Source of the DNA: Bhargavaea beijingensis | Lineage (GTDB): Bacteria > Bacillota > Bacilli > Bacillales_A > Planococcaceae | NCBI RefSeq assembly: GCF_900101985.1 | Contig: NZ_FNAR01000004.1 | Coordinates: forward strand, 123,230-187,229 | DNA: 64,000 nucleotides | Reading direction: 5' to 3' | Shown here: positions 56,695 through 64,000 of the stretch, in pieces | How positions within the stretch are numbered: position 1 is the stretch's first letter | How the letters are laid out: every line of letters starts with the position of its first letter | Notes under the pieces: model-generated | Told to the model about the DNA's origin: nothing | Database searches by the model: none | The model's input: only the letters and a program-made list of their open reading frames with translations | Translations under genes and position numbers: made by a program

Positions 56695-58818
56695 TTATTC
56701 GGTTTTGCCGGCCTCTTCCCCGGCTTCCTTCTCCTCTTTCAGGACTGCCTTACGGGACAGGTTCACCCGGTTGTGGTTGTCGATTTCGACGACCTTCACC
56801 CGTACAACATCGCCGATCGACAGGACGTCCTCGACTTTGTTCGTCCGCTGTTCCTGAATTTCCGAAATGTGGAGCAGACCGTCCTTGCCCGGGAAGATTT
56901 CAAGAAATGCGCCAAATTTCTCGATGCGCTTGACCTTGCCGTCATAGTATTCGCCGACCTGTGCTTCACGGACAATGTTTTCGATCATCGATTTCGCTTT
57001 TTCGTTCATTTCCTGATTGATCGAAGAGATGTAGATCGTGCCATCCTGCTCGGTATCGATCTTGACACCTGTCTCATCGATGATTTTGTTGATCTGCTTG
57101 CCGCCCGGCCCGATCACGTCCCGGATCTTTTCAGGCTTGATCTGGATGACGATAATCTTCGGAGCGTGTTCGGACAGCTGCCCGCGAGGTTCGGAAATGG
57201 CAGACATCATGTTTTCCATGATGTGCATCCTGCCCGCTTTTGCCTGTTCCAGTGCTTCTTCGAGGATTTCACGGGACAATCCCTCGACCTTGATGTCCAT
57301 CTGAAGGGCTGTGATGCCTTTTTCCGTTCCGGCAACCTTGAAGTCCATGTCTCCGAGAGCGTCCTCCATCCCCTGAATGTCGGATAGAACGGTATAGTTG
57401 TCACCCTTTTTGACGAGGCCCATGGCAATTCCCGCAACCGGTGCCTTGATCGGGACTCCTGCGTCCATCATCGCCATCGTGGATGCGCAGATGGATGCCT
57501 GGGAAGAAGAACCGTTGGATTCCAGAACTTCCGAGACGAGGCGGATTGTGTATGGAAATTCTTCTTCCGACGGAACGATCGGTTCAAGGGCCCGTTCGCC
57601 AAGTGCGCCGTGCCCGATTTCCCTGCGGCCCGGAGAGCGGATCGGGCCCGTCTCGCCGACACTGAACTGAGGGAAATTGTAATGGTGCATGAACCGCTTG
57701 GATTCCTCGAGGCCAAGACCGTCAATGATCTGGACGTCGCCGAGCGCACCGAGTGTGCAGATGCTGAGCACCTGGGTCTGGCCGCGGGTAAACAGAGCGG
57801 ATCCGTGTGTCCGGCTTAGGATTCCGGCTTCGGAGGACAGCGGACGGATTTCATCCGGTTTCCTGCCATCCGGCCGGATTTTTTCGTCGGTGATCAGTCG
57901 GCGGACTTCGTCTTTGATAAGCTTGTCCAGAACGGCCCGTACCTGCCCGAGGTCCGTTTCCTCTTCGGATTCCGCATAAGCTTCGATGACCGAAGCTTTG
58001 ACTGCCTGGATCGCCTCTTCTCGGGCGTGCTTTTCTTTTGTCTGGATGGCATCAAGAAGAGAAGCTTCCGCTTTCTCGCGGATTTCCGCCATCAGTTCCG
58101 CGTCCAGTTCGAAGAGGGTGATCTCCTTTTTCTCTTTACCGGCTTCACGGGCGATTTCTTCCTGGAAGGCGACCAGGCGCCTGATTTCCTCGTGGCCGAA
58201 CATGATTGCTTCCAGCATGACGGATTCTTCCACTTCTTCCGCGCCGGCCTCCACCATGTTGATGGCGTCTTTGGTTCCGGCGACAATCAGGTCGATATCG
58301 CTTTTGGCTTCCTGCTCGACAGTCGGGTTGATAACGAATTCGCCGTCAATCCGGCCCACCTTCACTCCTGCAATCGGACCGCCGAACGGAATGTCCGACA
58401 CCATTAGGGCGAGCGAGGAACCGAACATGGCGGCCATCTCGGATGAGCAGTCCTGGTCGACCGACATCACCATCGAAATGACTTGCACTTCGTTCCGGAA
58501 ACCGTCCGGGAAAAGAGGACGGATCGGGCGGTCGATCAGCCGGCTCGTCAGAACCGCTTTTTCGGAAGGACGGCCTTCACGTTTGATAAAACCGCCGGGA
58601 ATTTTGCCGACAGCGTAAAGGCGTTCTTCATAGTTGACAGTAAGCGGGAAAAAGTCCAGCGGCTTCGGCTCCTTGGATGCCGTAGCCGTTGACAGGACCG
58701 CTGTATCGCCGTAGCGGATGAGCACGCCTCCGTTCGCCTGCTTCGCGAATTTACCCGTCTCGACGATCAGCGTCCGGCCGGCCCAATTAAATTCGTACGT
58801 TTTGTGATTCTCGTTCAT
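56695..58818 (-). CDS. pnp: Polynucleotide phosphorylase
   Basis: 3'-to-5' phosphorolytic exoribonuclease and degradosome member. 707 residues (B. subtilis 705). Two RNase PH cores ([42 protein letters not shown] with the catalytic Asp region [12 protein letters not shown]), a KH domain ([17 protein letters not shown]) and an S1 domain ([27 protein letters not shown]). The ATG at 58818 is seven bases after GAGAGGAG; 58821 is an alternative. Nearly 200 bases of leader follow the rpsO terminator, where autoregulation by cleavage could act; no clear promoter was found there. Confidence 0.98.
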   Translation of the reverse strand: MNENHKTYEFNWAGRTLIVETGKFAKQANGGVLIRYGDTAVLSTATASKEPKPLDFFPLTVNYEERLYAVGKIPGGFIKREGRPSEKAVLTSRLIDRPIRPLFPDGFRNEVQVISMVMSVDQDCSSEMAAMFGSSLALMVSDIPFGGPIAGVKVGRIDGEFVINPTVEQEAKSDIDLIVAGTKDAINMVEAGAEEVEESVMLEAIMFGHEEIRRLVAFQEEIAREAGKEKKEITLFELDAELMAEIREKAEASLLDAIQTKEKHAREEAIQAVKASVIEAYAESEEETDLGQVRAVLDKLIKDEVRRLITDEKIRPDGRKPDEIRPLSSEAGILSRTHGSALFTRGQTQVLSICTLGALGDVQIIDGLGLEESKRFMHHYNFPQFSVGETGPIRSPGRREIGHGALGERALEPIVPSEEEFPYTIRLVSEVLESNGSSSQASICASTMAMMDAGVPIKAPVAGIAMGLVKKGDNYTVLSDIQGMEDALGDMDFKVAGTEKGITALQMDIKVEGLSREILEEALEQAKAGRMHIMENMMSAISEPRGQLSEHAPKIIVIQIKPEKIRDVIGPGGKQINKIIDETGVKIDTEQDGTIYISSINQEMNEKAKSMIENIVREAQVGEYYDGKVKRIEKFGAFLEIFPGKDGLLHISEIQEQRTNKVEDVLSIGDVVRVKVVEIDNHNRVNLSRKAVLKEEKEAGEEAGKTE

Positions 58819-59012
58819 CATGGGGCTCCTCTCTTCTGTGCATAACGCTATACCGGGTGCCTGTCCGTCTGCAAGCGCAACCAAACGGAGCGGTGGCAGG
58901 CCGGAACAGCCGTCAAACGTATGTACTCACTCCCCATAGTGTACCAAAATTCGCATAGTGATGCGAAAGGATTTGCGGGGGAAACGCATTTAACGGTTAT
59001 GGATTTACGCAA

Positions 59013-59040
59013 TAAAAAAAACGGGCCGCAGCCCGCTTTT
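59013..59040 (-). terminator. Terminator after rpsO
   Basis: On the minus strand GCGGGC-TGCG-GCCCGT followed by TTTTTTT; a short stem with a long T run. Confidence 0.85.
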
Positions 59041-59053
59041 TGTATGTGCAATC

Positions 59054-59323
59054 TTATCGGCGAAGGCCAAGCTTCGCGATGAGGTCACGATAACGCTGAA
59101 CGTCGTTTTCACGAAGATACTTGAGCAGATTCCGGCGACGGCCGACCATTTTGTAAAGGCCGCGGCGGGAGTGGTGGTCTTTCTTGTGTGTGCGCAAGTG
59201 TTCGTTCAGGTTGTTGATCTCTTCCGTGAGGATAGCGATCTGGATATCAGGGGATCCCGTATCCGATTCGTGTGTGCGGAACTCTTGGATGAGTTCATTT
59301 TTACGCTCTTTTGTAAGTGCCAT
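59054..59323 (-). CDS. rpsO: 30S ribosomal protein S15
   Basis: 89 residues, standard. Binds the 16S rRNA three-way junction. [55 protein letters not shown] and the C-terminal LGLRR are all invariant-type segments. The ATG at 59323 is preceded by GGAGGTG at seven bases. It has its own promoter and a leader that may bind S15. Confidence 0.99.
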   Translation of the reverse strand: MALTKERKNELIQEFRTHESDTGSPDIQIAILTEEINNLNEHLRTHKKDHHSRRGLYKMVGRRRNLLKYLRENDVQRYRDLIAKLGLRR

Positions 59324-59422
59324 CCTGTTCACCTCCAAATCAGTTAGTTAACATCCCCAATTCCCGAGCAAACGTTGGTGAGTCGATTGCCAAGCAATGG
59401 TTGAGTGCTTCAGCACACGAGT
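59324..59422 (-). ncRNA. rpsO leader, candidate S15 autoregulatory RNA
   Basis: About 95 bases between the transcription start and the ATG. Two hairpins are visible: GTGCT-TC-AGCAC (59405-59416) and ATTGC-CAA-GCAAT (59386-59398). S15 leaders that feed back on translation are known in Bacillaceae; I could not match this one to a defined motif. Confidence 0.4.
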
Positions 59423-59451
59423 ATCATACCACAGCCCGCAAGCCGATTCAA
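59423..59451 (-). promoter_or_regulatory. rpsO promoter (sigma-A)
   Basis: On the minus strand TTGAAT (59446-59451), 17 bases, TATGAT (59423-59428). The -35 overlaps the ribF stop codon. Confidence 0.75.
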
Positions 59452-60395
59452 CTGTCAGGATGTGCGGCAAGAATTTGCCGGGCCTCTTCCTTGTCCCGTC
59501 CGATCTGGACTTTCAGCTCTTCGATTCCGCTGAATTTGCGCTCTTCCCGGATCCGTCTGATCCAGCGCACCCGCACTTCCTTCCCGTAAAGGTCACCGTC
59601 AAAGTCGAGCAGATGAACCTCGACCGAAAGGAAGGTGTCGGAAGGATCCTTAAAAGTGGGACGGTAGCCGGCATTAAGGACACCGTCATGGATCATGCCG
59701 TCCGTTTCGAATCTGGCGGCATACACACCCGGCGCCGGAAGGCACGAACCGGGAACCGGATCGACATTGGCAGTCGGGAACCCGATCAGCCGCCCCCGCT
59801 TGTCGCCCTCAATGACGGTTCCGTCGGTCATGAGCGGGCGGCCAAGAAGCTCCGCGGCCCCGGATACATCCCCCTCGCTGAGCATCAAACGGATGCGGGT
59901 CGAGCTGATTTTCTCTTCCTCTTCGGATACTTGTCCAATCACCGAAACACCATAATCCCCTCCGGACATGTTTTCCAGGTCCTCGGGCTTACCCTTGCCG
60001 AACCTCCCGAAGGAAAAATCAAAACCGCATGTGATGTGGCGGACGCCCAGCTTCCGGATATAGCAGTCAATGAACTGTTCGGGACTCATCGATGCAAATT
60101 CCTTGGTAAAGCGGATGACGAATACCGTATCCGTTCCCATCTCTTCAAGCAACTGCATTTTCTGCTTATAGGGTGTAATGTATGTGACTTCCTTCCGGTT
60201 GCCGAGTATGGCAGAGGGGTGCGGATCAAACGTCATGACCGCCGGGACTAAGCCTTGTTCACGGGCCACTTCCAGGGCATGGCCGATCACTTCCTGATGC
60301 CCCCGGTGGATGCCGTCAAAAAATCCGGCTGCCACCGAGTATTCCCGGCCGCCTGTTTCCGGTATTTCGGGATAGTCAATGTGATGGATTTTCAA
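59448..60395 (-). CDS. ribF: Bifunctional riboflavin kinase/FMN adenylyltransferase
   Basis: Converts riboflavin to FMN and FAD. 315 residues. The N-terminal adenylyltransferase domain has GFFDGIHRGHQ and ISSTRIR; the C-terminal kinase has the GDKRGRLIGFPTANV motif and the Asn/Thr NAGYRPTF loop. The TTG at 60395 is preferred: AGAGGTG stands six bases upstream and MKIHHIDYP then aligns with B. subtilis MKTIHITHP. A GTG at 60404 overlaps the truB stop and the ribosome binding site. Confidence 0.96.
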   Translation of the reverse strand: MKIHHIDYPEIPETGGREYSVAAGFFDGIHRGHQEVIGHALEVAREQGLVPAVMTFDPHPSAILGNRKEVTYITPYKQKMQLLEEMGTDTVFVIRFTKEFASMSPEQFIDCYIRKLGVRHITCGFDFSFGRFGKGKPEDLENMSGGDYGVSVIGQVSEEEEKISSTRIRLMLSEGDVSGAAELLGRPLMTDGTVIEGDKRGRLIGFPTANVDPVPGSCLPAPGVYAARFETDGMIHDGVLNAGYRPTFKDPSDTFLSVEVHLLDFDGDLYGKEVRVRWIRRIREERKFSGIEELKVQIGRDKEEARQILAAHPDS

Positions 60396-60400
60396 TTTGT

Positions 60401-61324
60401 TCACCTCTTGTCTTCAGCCATGCCAAACATTTTCTCGGGCTTCATCAGCCCGTTTTTTTCAGGGTGACGCCGGTATACGGCCACCGCCCGGCCGCCATTG
60501 CAATAAACGATTCGCGGGTGCTCCGAAAGCAGCGGGTGCGCAGGCAGCACTTGTCCGTTCAGGATTTTGGGGAGAAGCAAATCATCTGCAAGAACCTGAG
60601 GAAATTCGGACAAAGCCTGTTCAACGGGGAGCAAGGCTGCTTCCAGGGTGCCGCGGTCCCTCTCTTGTTCTACGTCTGACAGAGTCAGGCAGTCTTCTGC
60701 CTTGAAGGGCCCCGATGCAGTTCGGACAAGGGAGGACATATGTGCGGGATAGCCCAGCTTCTCGCCGATCTGCACGGCAAGCGTACGGATATACGTTCCC
60801 TTGCCGCAAACGACCCTGATGCGGAATTCAACCTCGGTTCCCTCGAACATCTGACCGCCGGACAATAGTTCAATCTCCCGGATGCGGACTTTCCGTGACG
60901 GGCGCTCCACGGATTGTCCAAGACGGGCATACTCATACAGCCGCTTTCCGTTCACCTTCACCGCCGAATACATCGGGGGGATCTGTGTGATTTCCCCGGT
61001 AAGTGATTGGAGAACGGCCTGTATTTCGCTGACGGTGAAACACTTCGGTTCCAAGTTTTCTTCCACGGTTGCGCCCGACGAATCCTCGGTCTCTGTCGCA
61101 CGGCCGATGCTGACGACGGCCTCATAGGTCTTGCCCATGTCCGTCACATACTCGGCCGCCTTTGTTGCACGGCCCAAACAGATCGGCAGCACGCCCTCGA
61201 CATCGGGATCAAGCGTGCCAGTGTGGCCGATACGCTTCATCCCGAGAATTTTCCTTAGCCGGAAAACACAGTCGTGTGAAGTCATGCCCTTTTCTTTCCA
61301 TAGTGGAAGGATTCCCTCAAGCAT
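60401..61324 (-). CDS. truB: tRNA pseudouridine-55 synthase TruB
   Basis: Makes pseudouridine 55 in the T loop of tRNAs. 307 residues. The catalytic Asp39 is in GHTGTLDPDVEGVLPI; IPPMYSAVKVNGKRLYEYAR, GTYIRTLAVQIGEKLG and a C-terminal PUA-like domain follow. The ATG at 61324 lies eight bases after AAAGGAG. It stands between rbfA and ribF in the nusA-infB operon order. Confidence 0.97.
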   Translation of the reverse strand: MLEGILPLWKEKGMTSHDCVFRLRKILGMKRIGHTGTLDPDVEGVLPICLGRATKAAEYVTDMGKTYEAVVSIGRATETEDSSGATVEENLEPKCFTVSEIQAVLQSLTGEITQIPPMYSAVKVNGKRLYEYARLGQSVERPSRKVRIREIELLSGGQMFEGTEVEFRIRVVCGKGTYIRTLAVQIGEKLGYPAHMSSLVRTASGPFKAEDCLTLSDVEQERDRGTLEAALLPVEQALSEFPQVLADDLLLPKILNGQVLPAHPLLSEHPRIVYCNGGRAVAVYRRHPEKNGLMKPEKMFGMAEDKR

Positions 61325-61389
61325 GGCGTTAACTCCTTTCCTATGTACGGAAAACAAGCCTGCATGCCGGAACGGCTGCAGGCTTATTC

Positions 61390-61743
61390 TCAGTCTTCCG
61401 GCTTTGACTCGTTGACCTCGCGGAGAAGCGACTCAATCCGGTTGCCGTAGTCGACGGACTCATCAAATTCAAAAAGCAGTTCCGGCGTCTTTCGCAGGCG
61501 GATCCGACTCCCGATTTCAGAACGGATAAACCCTTTGGCCTTTGTCAGGCCTTTTAGCGTATCCTCCTTCTGGCGGTCATCGCCCAGCACGGAGATAAAC
61601 ACGGTCGCCTGCTGGAGGTCGCCGGTCACTTCGACATCGGTGACCGTGACGAACCCGATTCTAGGGTCCTTCAGTTTTCGGCCGATAATATCGCCCAATT
61701 CTTTTTTCATCTGTTCCGCCACGCGGTTTGCCCTCATTGTCAT
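61390..61743 (-). CDS. rbfA: Ribosome-binding factor A
   Basis: 117 residues, same as B. subtilis. KH-type fold that helps 16S rRNA 5'-end maturation and cold adaptation. [35 protein letters not shown] and [21 protein letters not shown] are near identical to the family. The ATG at 61743 follows GAGGTG by six bases; a GTG nine bases upstream overlaps that site. Confidence 0.98.
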   Translation of the reverse strand: MTMRANRVAEQMKKELGDIIGRKLKDPRIGFVTVTDVEVTGDLQQATVFISVLGDDRQKEDTLKGLTKAKGFIRSEIGSRIRLRKTPELLFEFDESVDYGNRIESLLREVNESKPED

Positions 61744-61763
61744 ATCGAACACCTCGGCTTCCG

Positions 61764-62042
61764 CTATAAATGATACTTCTTGCTGCTTGTCATCTCCCAG
61801 CCGGAATGGGACATCAGAAAGTTCAGCACCCGGTCGATCTCACGTTCGGCTACCGTCCCCGAAGAAGAGACCGCCGCCAAGGAGAGGCCGGCACGCTGCC
61901 AAAGATCCTGATGGTCCGTTTCGGCGATGGAGATGTTGTACTGCTGGCGGGCTCTAGTGAGCATGCGCTGCAAAATCGCCCGCTTTTCCTTTAGCGAATG
62001 TGTTTCGTACAGGAAGAATTCACATTCGGCGGCGACAATCAC
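61764..62042 (-). CDS. ylxP: YlxP-like DUF503 protein
   Basis: 92 residues, the same length as B. subtilis YlxP. The family signature [29 protein letters not shown] and DLWQRAGL is present. A small ferredoxin-like fold whose function is still poorly defined; it sits between infB and rbfA in many Firmicutes and may be linked to ribosome maturation. The GTG start at 62042 overlaps the infB stop (GTGA). Confidence 0.95.
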   Translation of the reverse strand: MIVAAECEFFLYETHSLKEKRAILQRMLTRARQQYNISIAETDHQDLWQRAGLSLAAVSSSGTVAEREIDRVLNFLMSHSGWEMTSSKKYHL

Positions 62043-64000
62043 TTCCGCTCGACTTCTTCCATGACAAACGCTTCGATGACATCGCCTTCTTTGATGTCAT
62101 TATAGTTTTTGATGGTCAGGCCGCATTCATACCCGCGGGCGACTTCTTTAACATCATCCTTGAAGCGTTTGAGTGTATCGAGCTCGCCTTCGAAAATGAC
62201 AACGCCGTCGCGGATTACCCGTACGCCAGAATCTCTTGTGACCTTGCCGTCGGTTACATAGCCGCCGGCAATCGTACCCACTTTTGAAACTTTGAAGGTT
62301 TCGCGCACTTCCACTTGGCCGATGATCTTCTCCTCGAACTCCGGATCCAGCATGCCCTTCATCGCAGATTCAATCTCTTCAATCACCTTGTAGATGATGC
62401 GGTGGAGACGGACGTCGACGCCCTCTTCTTCAGCAGCTCGTTTCGCGTTCACATCCGGGCGGACGTTGAATCCGATAACGATCGCATTGGATGCAGCCGC
62501 CAGCGTGATGTCCGATTCGGTGATGGCTCCGACACCGGTGTGGATGATCTTGACGTTGACGCCTTCGACCTCGATCTTCATGAGGGATGCGGCAAGCGCC
62601 TCGACCGTACCTTGAACGTCCGCCTTGACGATCAGGTTGATGTCTTTCATCTCGCCCTGCTTCATGTGTTCGAACAGGTTATCGAGGGTTACACGGTTCT
62701 TTTCGCCCCGTTGTTCCTGGAGATCGTCCATCGCACGTGATTCACCGACCTGGCGAGCTGTCTTCTCGTCCTCGAAGACGACGAAGCGGTCACCGGCAAA
62801 CGGCACGTCACTCAGGCCTGTGATTTCAACAGGTGCCGAAGGAAGGGCTTCTTTTACCCGGCGGCCAACGTCATTGACCATTGCACGGACACGGCCGTAT
62901 GTGGAGCCGACAACAATCGGGTCACCGACTCTAAGTGTTCCTTCTTGCACGAGGAGAGTTGCCACGGCGCCACGGCCCTTGTCCAGCTGGGCCTCAATGA
63001 CGGTTCCGCGGGCATTCTGGTTAGGGTTGGCCTTCAGCTCTTCCACCTCGGAAACGAGAACGACCATTTCAAGCAGGGTTTCAATGCCCTCTCCCTTCAG
63101 AGCAGATACCGGAACGAAGATCGTGTCCCCGCCCCAGTCTTCCGGCACAAGGCCATGCTCGGTAAGTTCCTGCATGACTCTGTCAGGATTGGCTGTCGGT
63201 TTGTCGACCTTATTGACCGCCACGATGATCGGCACTTCTGCCGCTTTCGCGTGGTTGATTGCCTCAATTGTCTGCGGCATGACCCCGTCATCCGCCGCGA
63301 CAACAAGGATTGTGAGGTCAGTGATTTTGGCGCCGCGCGCACGCATTGTTGTAAATGCTGCGTGCCCCGGTGTATCAAGGAAGGTAATTTTCTTACCGTT
63401 CGCCTGAACTTGGTAGGCACCAATATGCTGGGTGATGCCGCCTGCTTCTCCCTCGGTCACCTTCGTATTGCGGATGGAGTCGAGAAGGGTGGTTTTCCCG
63501 TGGTCAACGTGACCCATGATTGTAACGACCGGCGGGCGTTCTCCCTTAAGATCTTCCGCGCCTTCCTCTTCTTCGAAGTAGGTTTCAAGGTCAGTCCGGT
63601 CGATGCGGATTTCTTCTTCCACTTCCACGCCGTAGTCTGCACAGATCAATTCGATTGCGTCTTTATCAAGCTCCTGGTTGATCGTTGCCATAACGCCGAG
63701 CATAAAGAGCTTTTTAATAATTTCGGACGGTTCCCGGCCAAGTTTTTTCGCAAGTTCAGCTACGCTCAGCGACTCGTAGAACGTGATTTTTTCCGGCAGC
63801 GGCTTTGGTGTGCGCGGTGCCTGCTGCTGGCTATAGTTTCTCTTCTTGCCCTGGTGGGTGCCGCGGATCTTGCGGCCACCGCCCCGGCGATTTCCGCCAC
63901 CCTGGCCGCCTGGCCGGTTGTTGCCGCCCTGGCGGTTGCCGCCGCCTTGGGATGCCGGACGGTTGCTGCTGCCCTGGCCGCCCTGGCGGTTGCCGCCGCC
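62039..64000 (-). CDS. infB: Translation initiation factor IF-2 (5' end outside window)
   Basis: 654 codons are visible and the N-terminus lies beyond 64000. From the edge inward: a Gly/Asn/Arg/Gln-rich tract (63873-64000), a basic [12 protein letters not shown] segment, the IF2_N helical domain ([24 protein letters not shown]), and the GTPase with GHVDHGKT (G1), GGITQHIG (G2), DTPGH (G3), NKVDK (G4) and SALKG (G5), then the domains that bind the 30S subunit and initiator tRNA. The C-terminus ends at VMEEVERK. It couples by GTGA overlap to ylxP. Confidence 0.98.
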   Translation of the reverse strand, partial: GGGNRQGGQGSSNRPASQGGGNRQGGNNRPGGQGGGNRRGGGRKIRGTHQGKKRNYSQQQAPRTPKPLPEKITFYESLSVAELAKKLGREPSEIIKKLFMLGVMATINQELDKDAIELICADYGVEVEEEIRIDRTDLETYFEEEEGAEDLKGERPPVVTIMGHVDHGKTTLLDSIRNTKVTEGEAGGITQHIGAYQVQANGKKITFLDTPGHAAFTTMRARGAKITDLTILVVAADDGVMPQTIEAINHAKAAEVPIIVAVNKVDKPTANPDRVMQELTEHGLVPEDWGGDTIFVPVSALKGEGIETLLEMVVLVSEVEELKANPNQNARGTVIEAQLDKGRGAVATLLVQEGTLRVGDPIVVGSTYGRVRAMVNDVGRRVKEALPSAPVEITGLSDVPFAGDRFVVFEDEKTARQVGESRAMDDLQEQRGEKNRVTLDNLFEHMKQGEMKDINLIVKADVQGTVEALAASLMKIEVEGVNVKIIHTGVGAITESDITLAAASNAIVIGFNVRPDVNAKRAAEEEGVDVRLHRIIYKVIEEIESAMKGMLDPEFEEKIIGQVEVRETFKVSKVGTIAGGYVTDGKVTRDSGVRVIRDGVVIFEGELDTLKRFKDDVKEVARGYECGLTIKNYNDIKEGDVIEAFVMEEVERK
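63873..64000 (-). repeat. Low-complexity [12 protein letters not shown] repeats in infB
   Basis: Imperfect repeats of the unit GGGNRQGG(Q/N) (codons GGC GGC AAC CGC CAG), four to five copies up to the window edge. This codes for the flexible N-terminal linker of IF-2. It may vary in copy number between strains. Confidence 0.8.

Noticed and set aside
60396..60404. GTG at 60404 as the ribF start
   Set aside because: It overlaps the AGAGGTG site; the TTG at 60395 aligns with the B. subtilis protein. The GTGA overlap with the truB stop is attractive but less likely.

Overview
The window is a piece of a Bacillales (Firmicutes) chromosome. Gene content and order follow two blocks of the Bacillus subtilis map: deoB-xerD-fur-spoIIM-nudF-yqkF-yqkE-yneF-sirA-tkt-ynzC-yneB-yneA-lexA-glnA-ynbB-hfq-miaA, and mutSL-cotE-ricA-spoVS-ymdB-rny-recA-cinA-pgsA-rodZ-ymfK/I/H/F-nup-spoIIIE-rnjB-dap-dpa-mlpA-pnp-rpsO-ribF-truB-rbfA-ylxP-infB. 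The DNA is visibly GC-rich for this group, with G/C-ending codons and many TTG or GTG starts, which together with the gene order suggests a Planococcaceae-like spore former. This placement is inference and genus is not determined. I see no tRNA, rRNA, CRISPR array, prophage or insertion sequence. Almost everything is on the minus strand, so transcription runs from 64000 toward 1; only yqkF, an HMG-CoA-lyase gene, a YqkD-like hydrolase gene and lexA are on the plus strand.

Layout by decreasing coordinate (direction of transcription): the end of the nusA-infB operon (infB, cut by the window edge, then ylxP, rbfA, truB, ribF); rpsO with its own promoter and a structured leader; pnp; the zinc protease mlpA; a sporulation unit ymxH-dpaA-dpaB for dipicolinate synthesis, with a sigma-K-like promoter; asd-dapA, which make its precursor and diaminopimelate; rnjB (RNase J2); spoIIIE; a GntR regulator followed by a nucleoside ABC importer (nupNOPQ-like); the M16 pair ymfF/ymfH with ymfI, ymfK, rodZ, pgsA and cinA; recA with a LexA box; rny and ymdB; spoVS, ricA and cotE; mutS-mutL-glpK-glpD-hydrolase-miaA-hfq; ynbB-glnA; the SOS pair lexA <> yneA-yneB with three LexA boxes; ynzC, tkt, sirA, yneF; a thiolase divergent from an HMG-CoA-lyase-like gene; and nudF-spoIIM-fur-xerD-deoB-pdp.

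Three themes link the genes. Sporulation: sirA (with a perfect Spo0A box), spoIIM-like, cotE, spoVS, spoIIIE, ymxH and dpaAB. DNA repair and SOS: recA, lexA, yneA, yneB, mutSL. RNA turnover and translation: rny, rnjB, pnp, hfq, rpsO, rbfA, truB, infB, miaA.

Compared with B. subtilis the locus has lost genes at several junctions: glnR before glnA, dapG between asd and dapA, tdh/kbl/miaB between spoVS and ricA, and yqzK between fur and xerD. The most interesting non-coding DNA is the AT-rich, motif-dense region before the gntR-nup operon (46714-47018) and a hairpin-rich gap between two terminators (9707-9944). I found no convincing new multi-gene system; this is mainly core chromosome.
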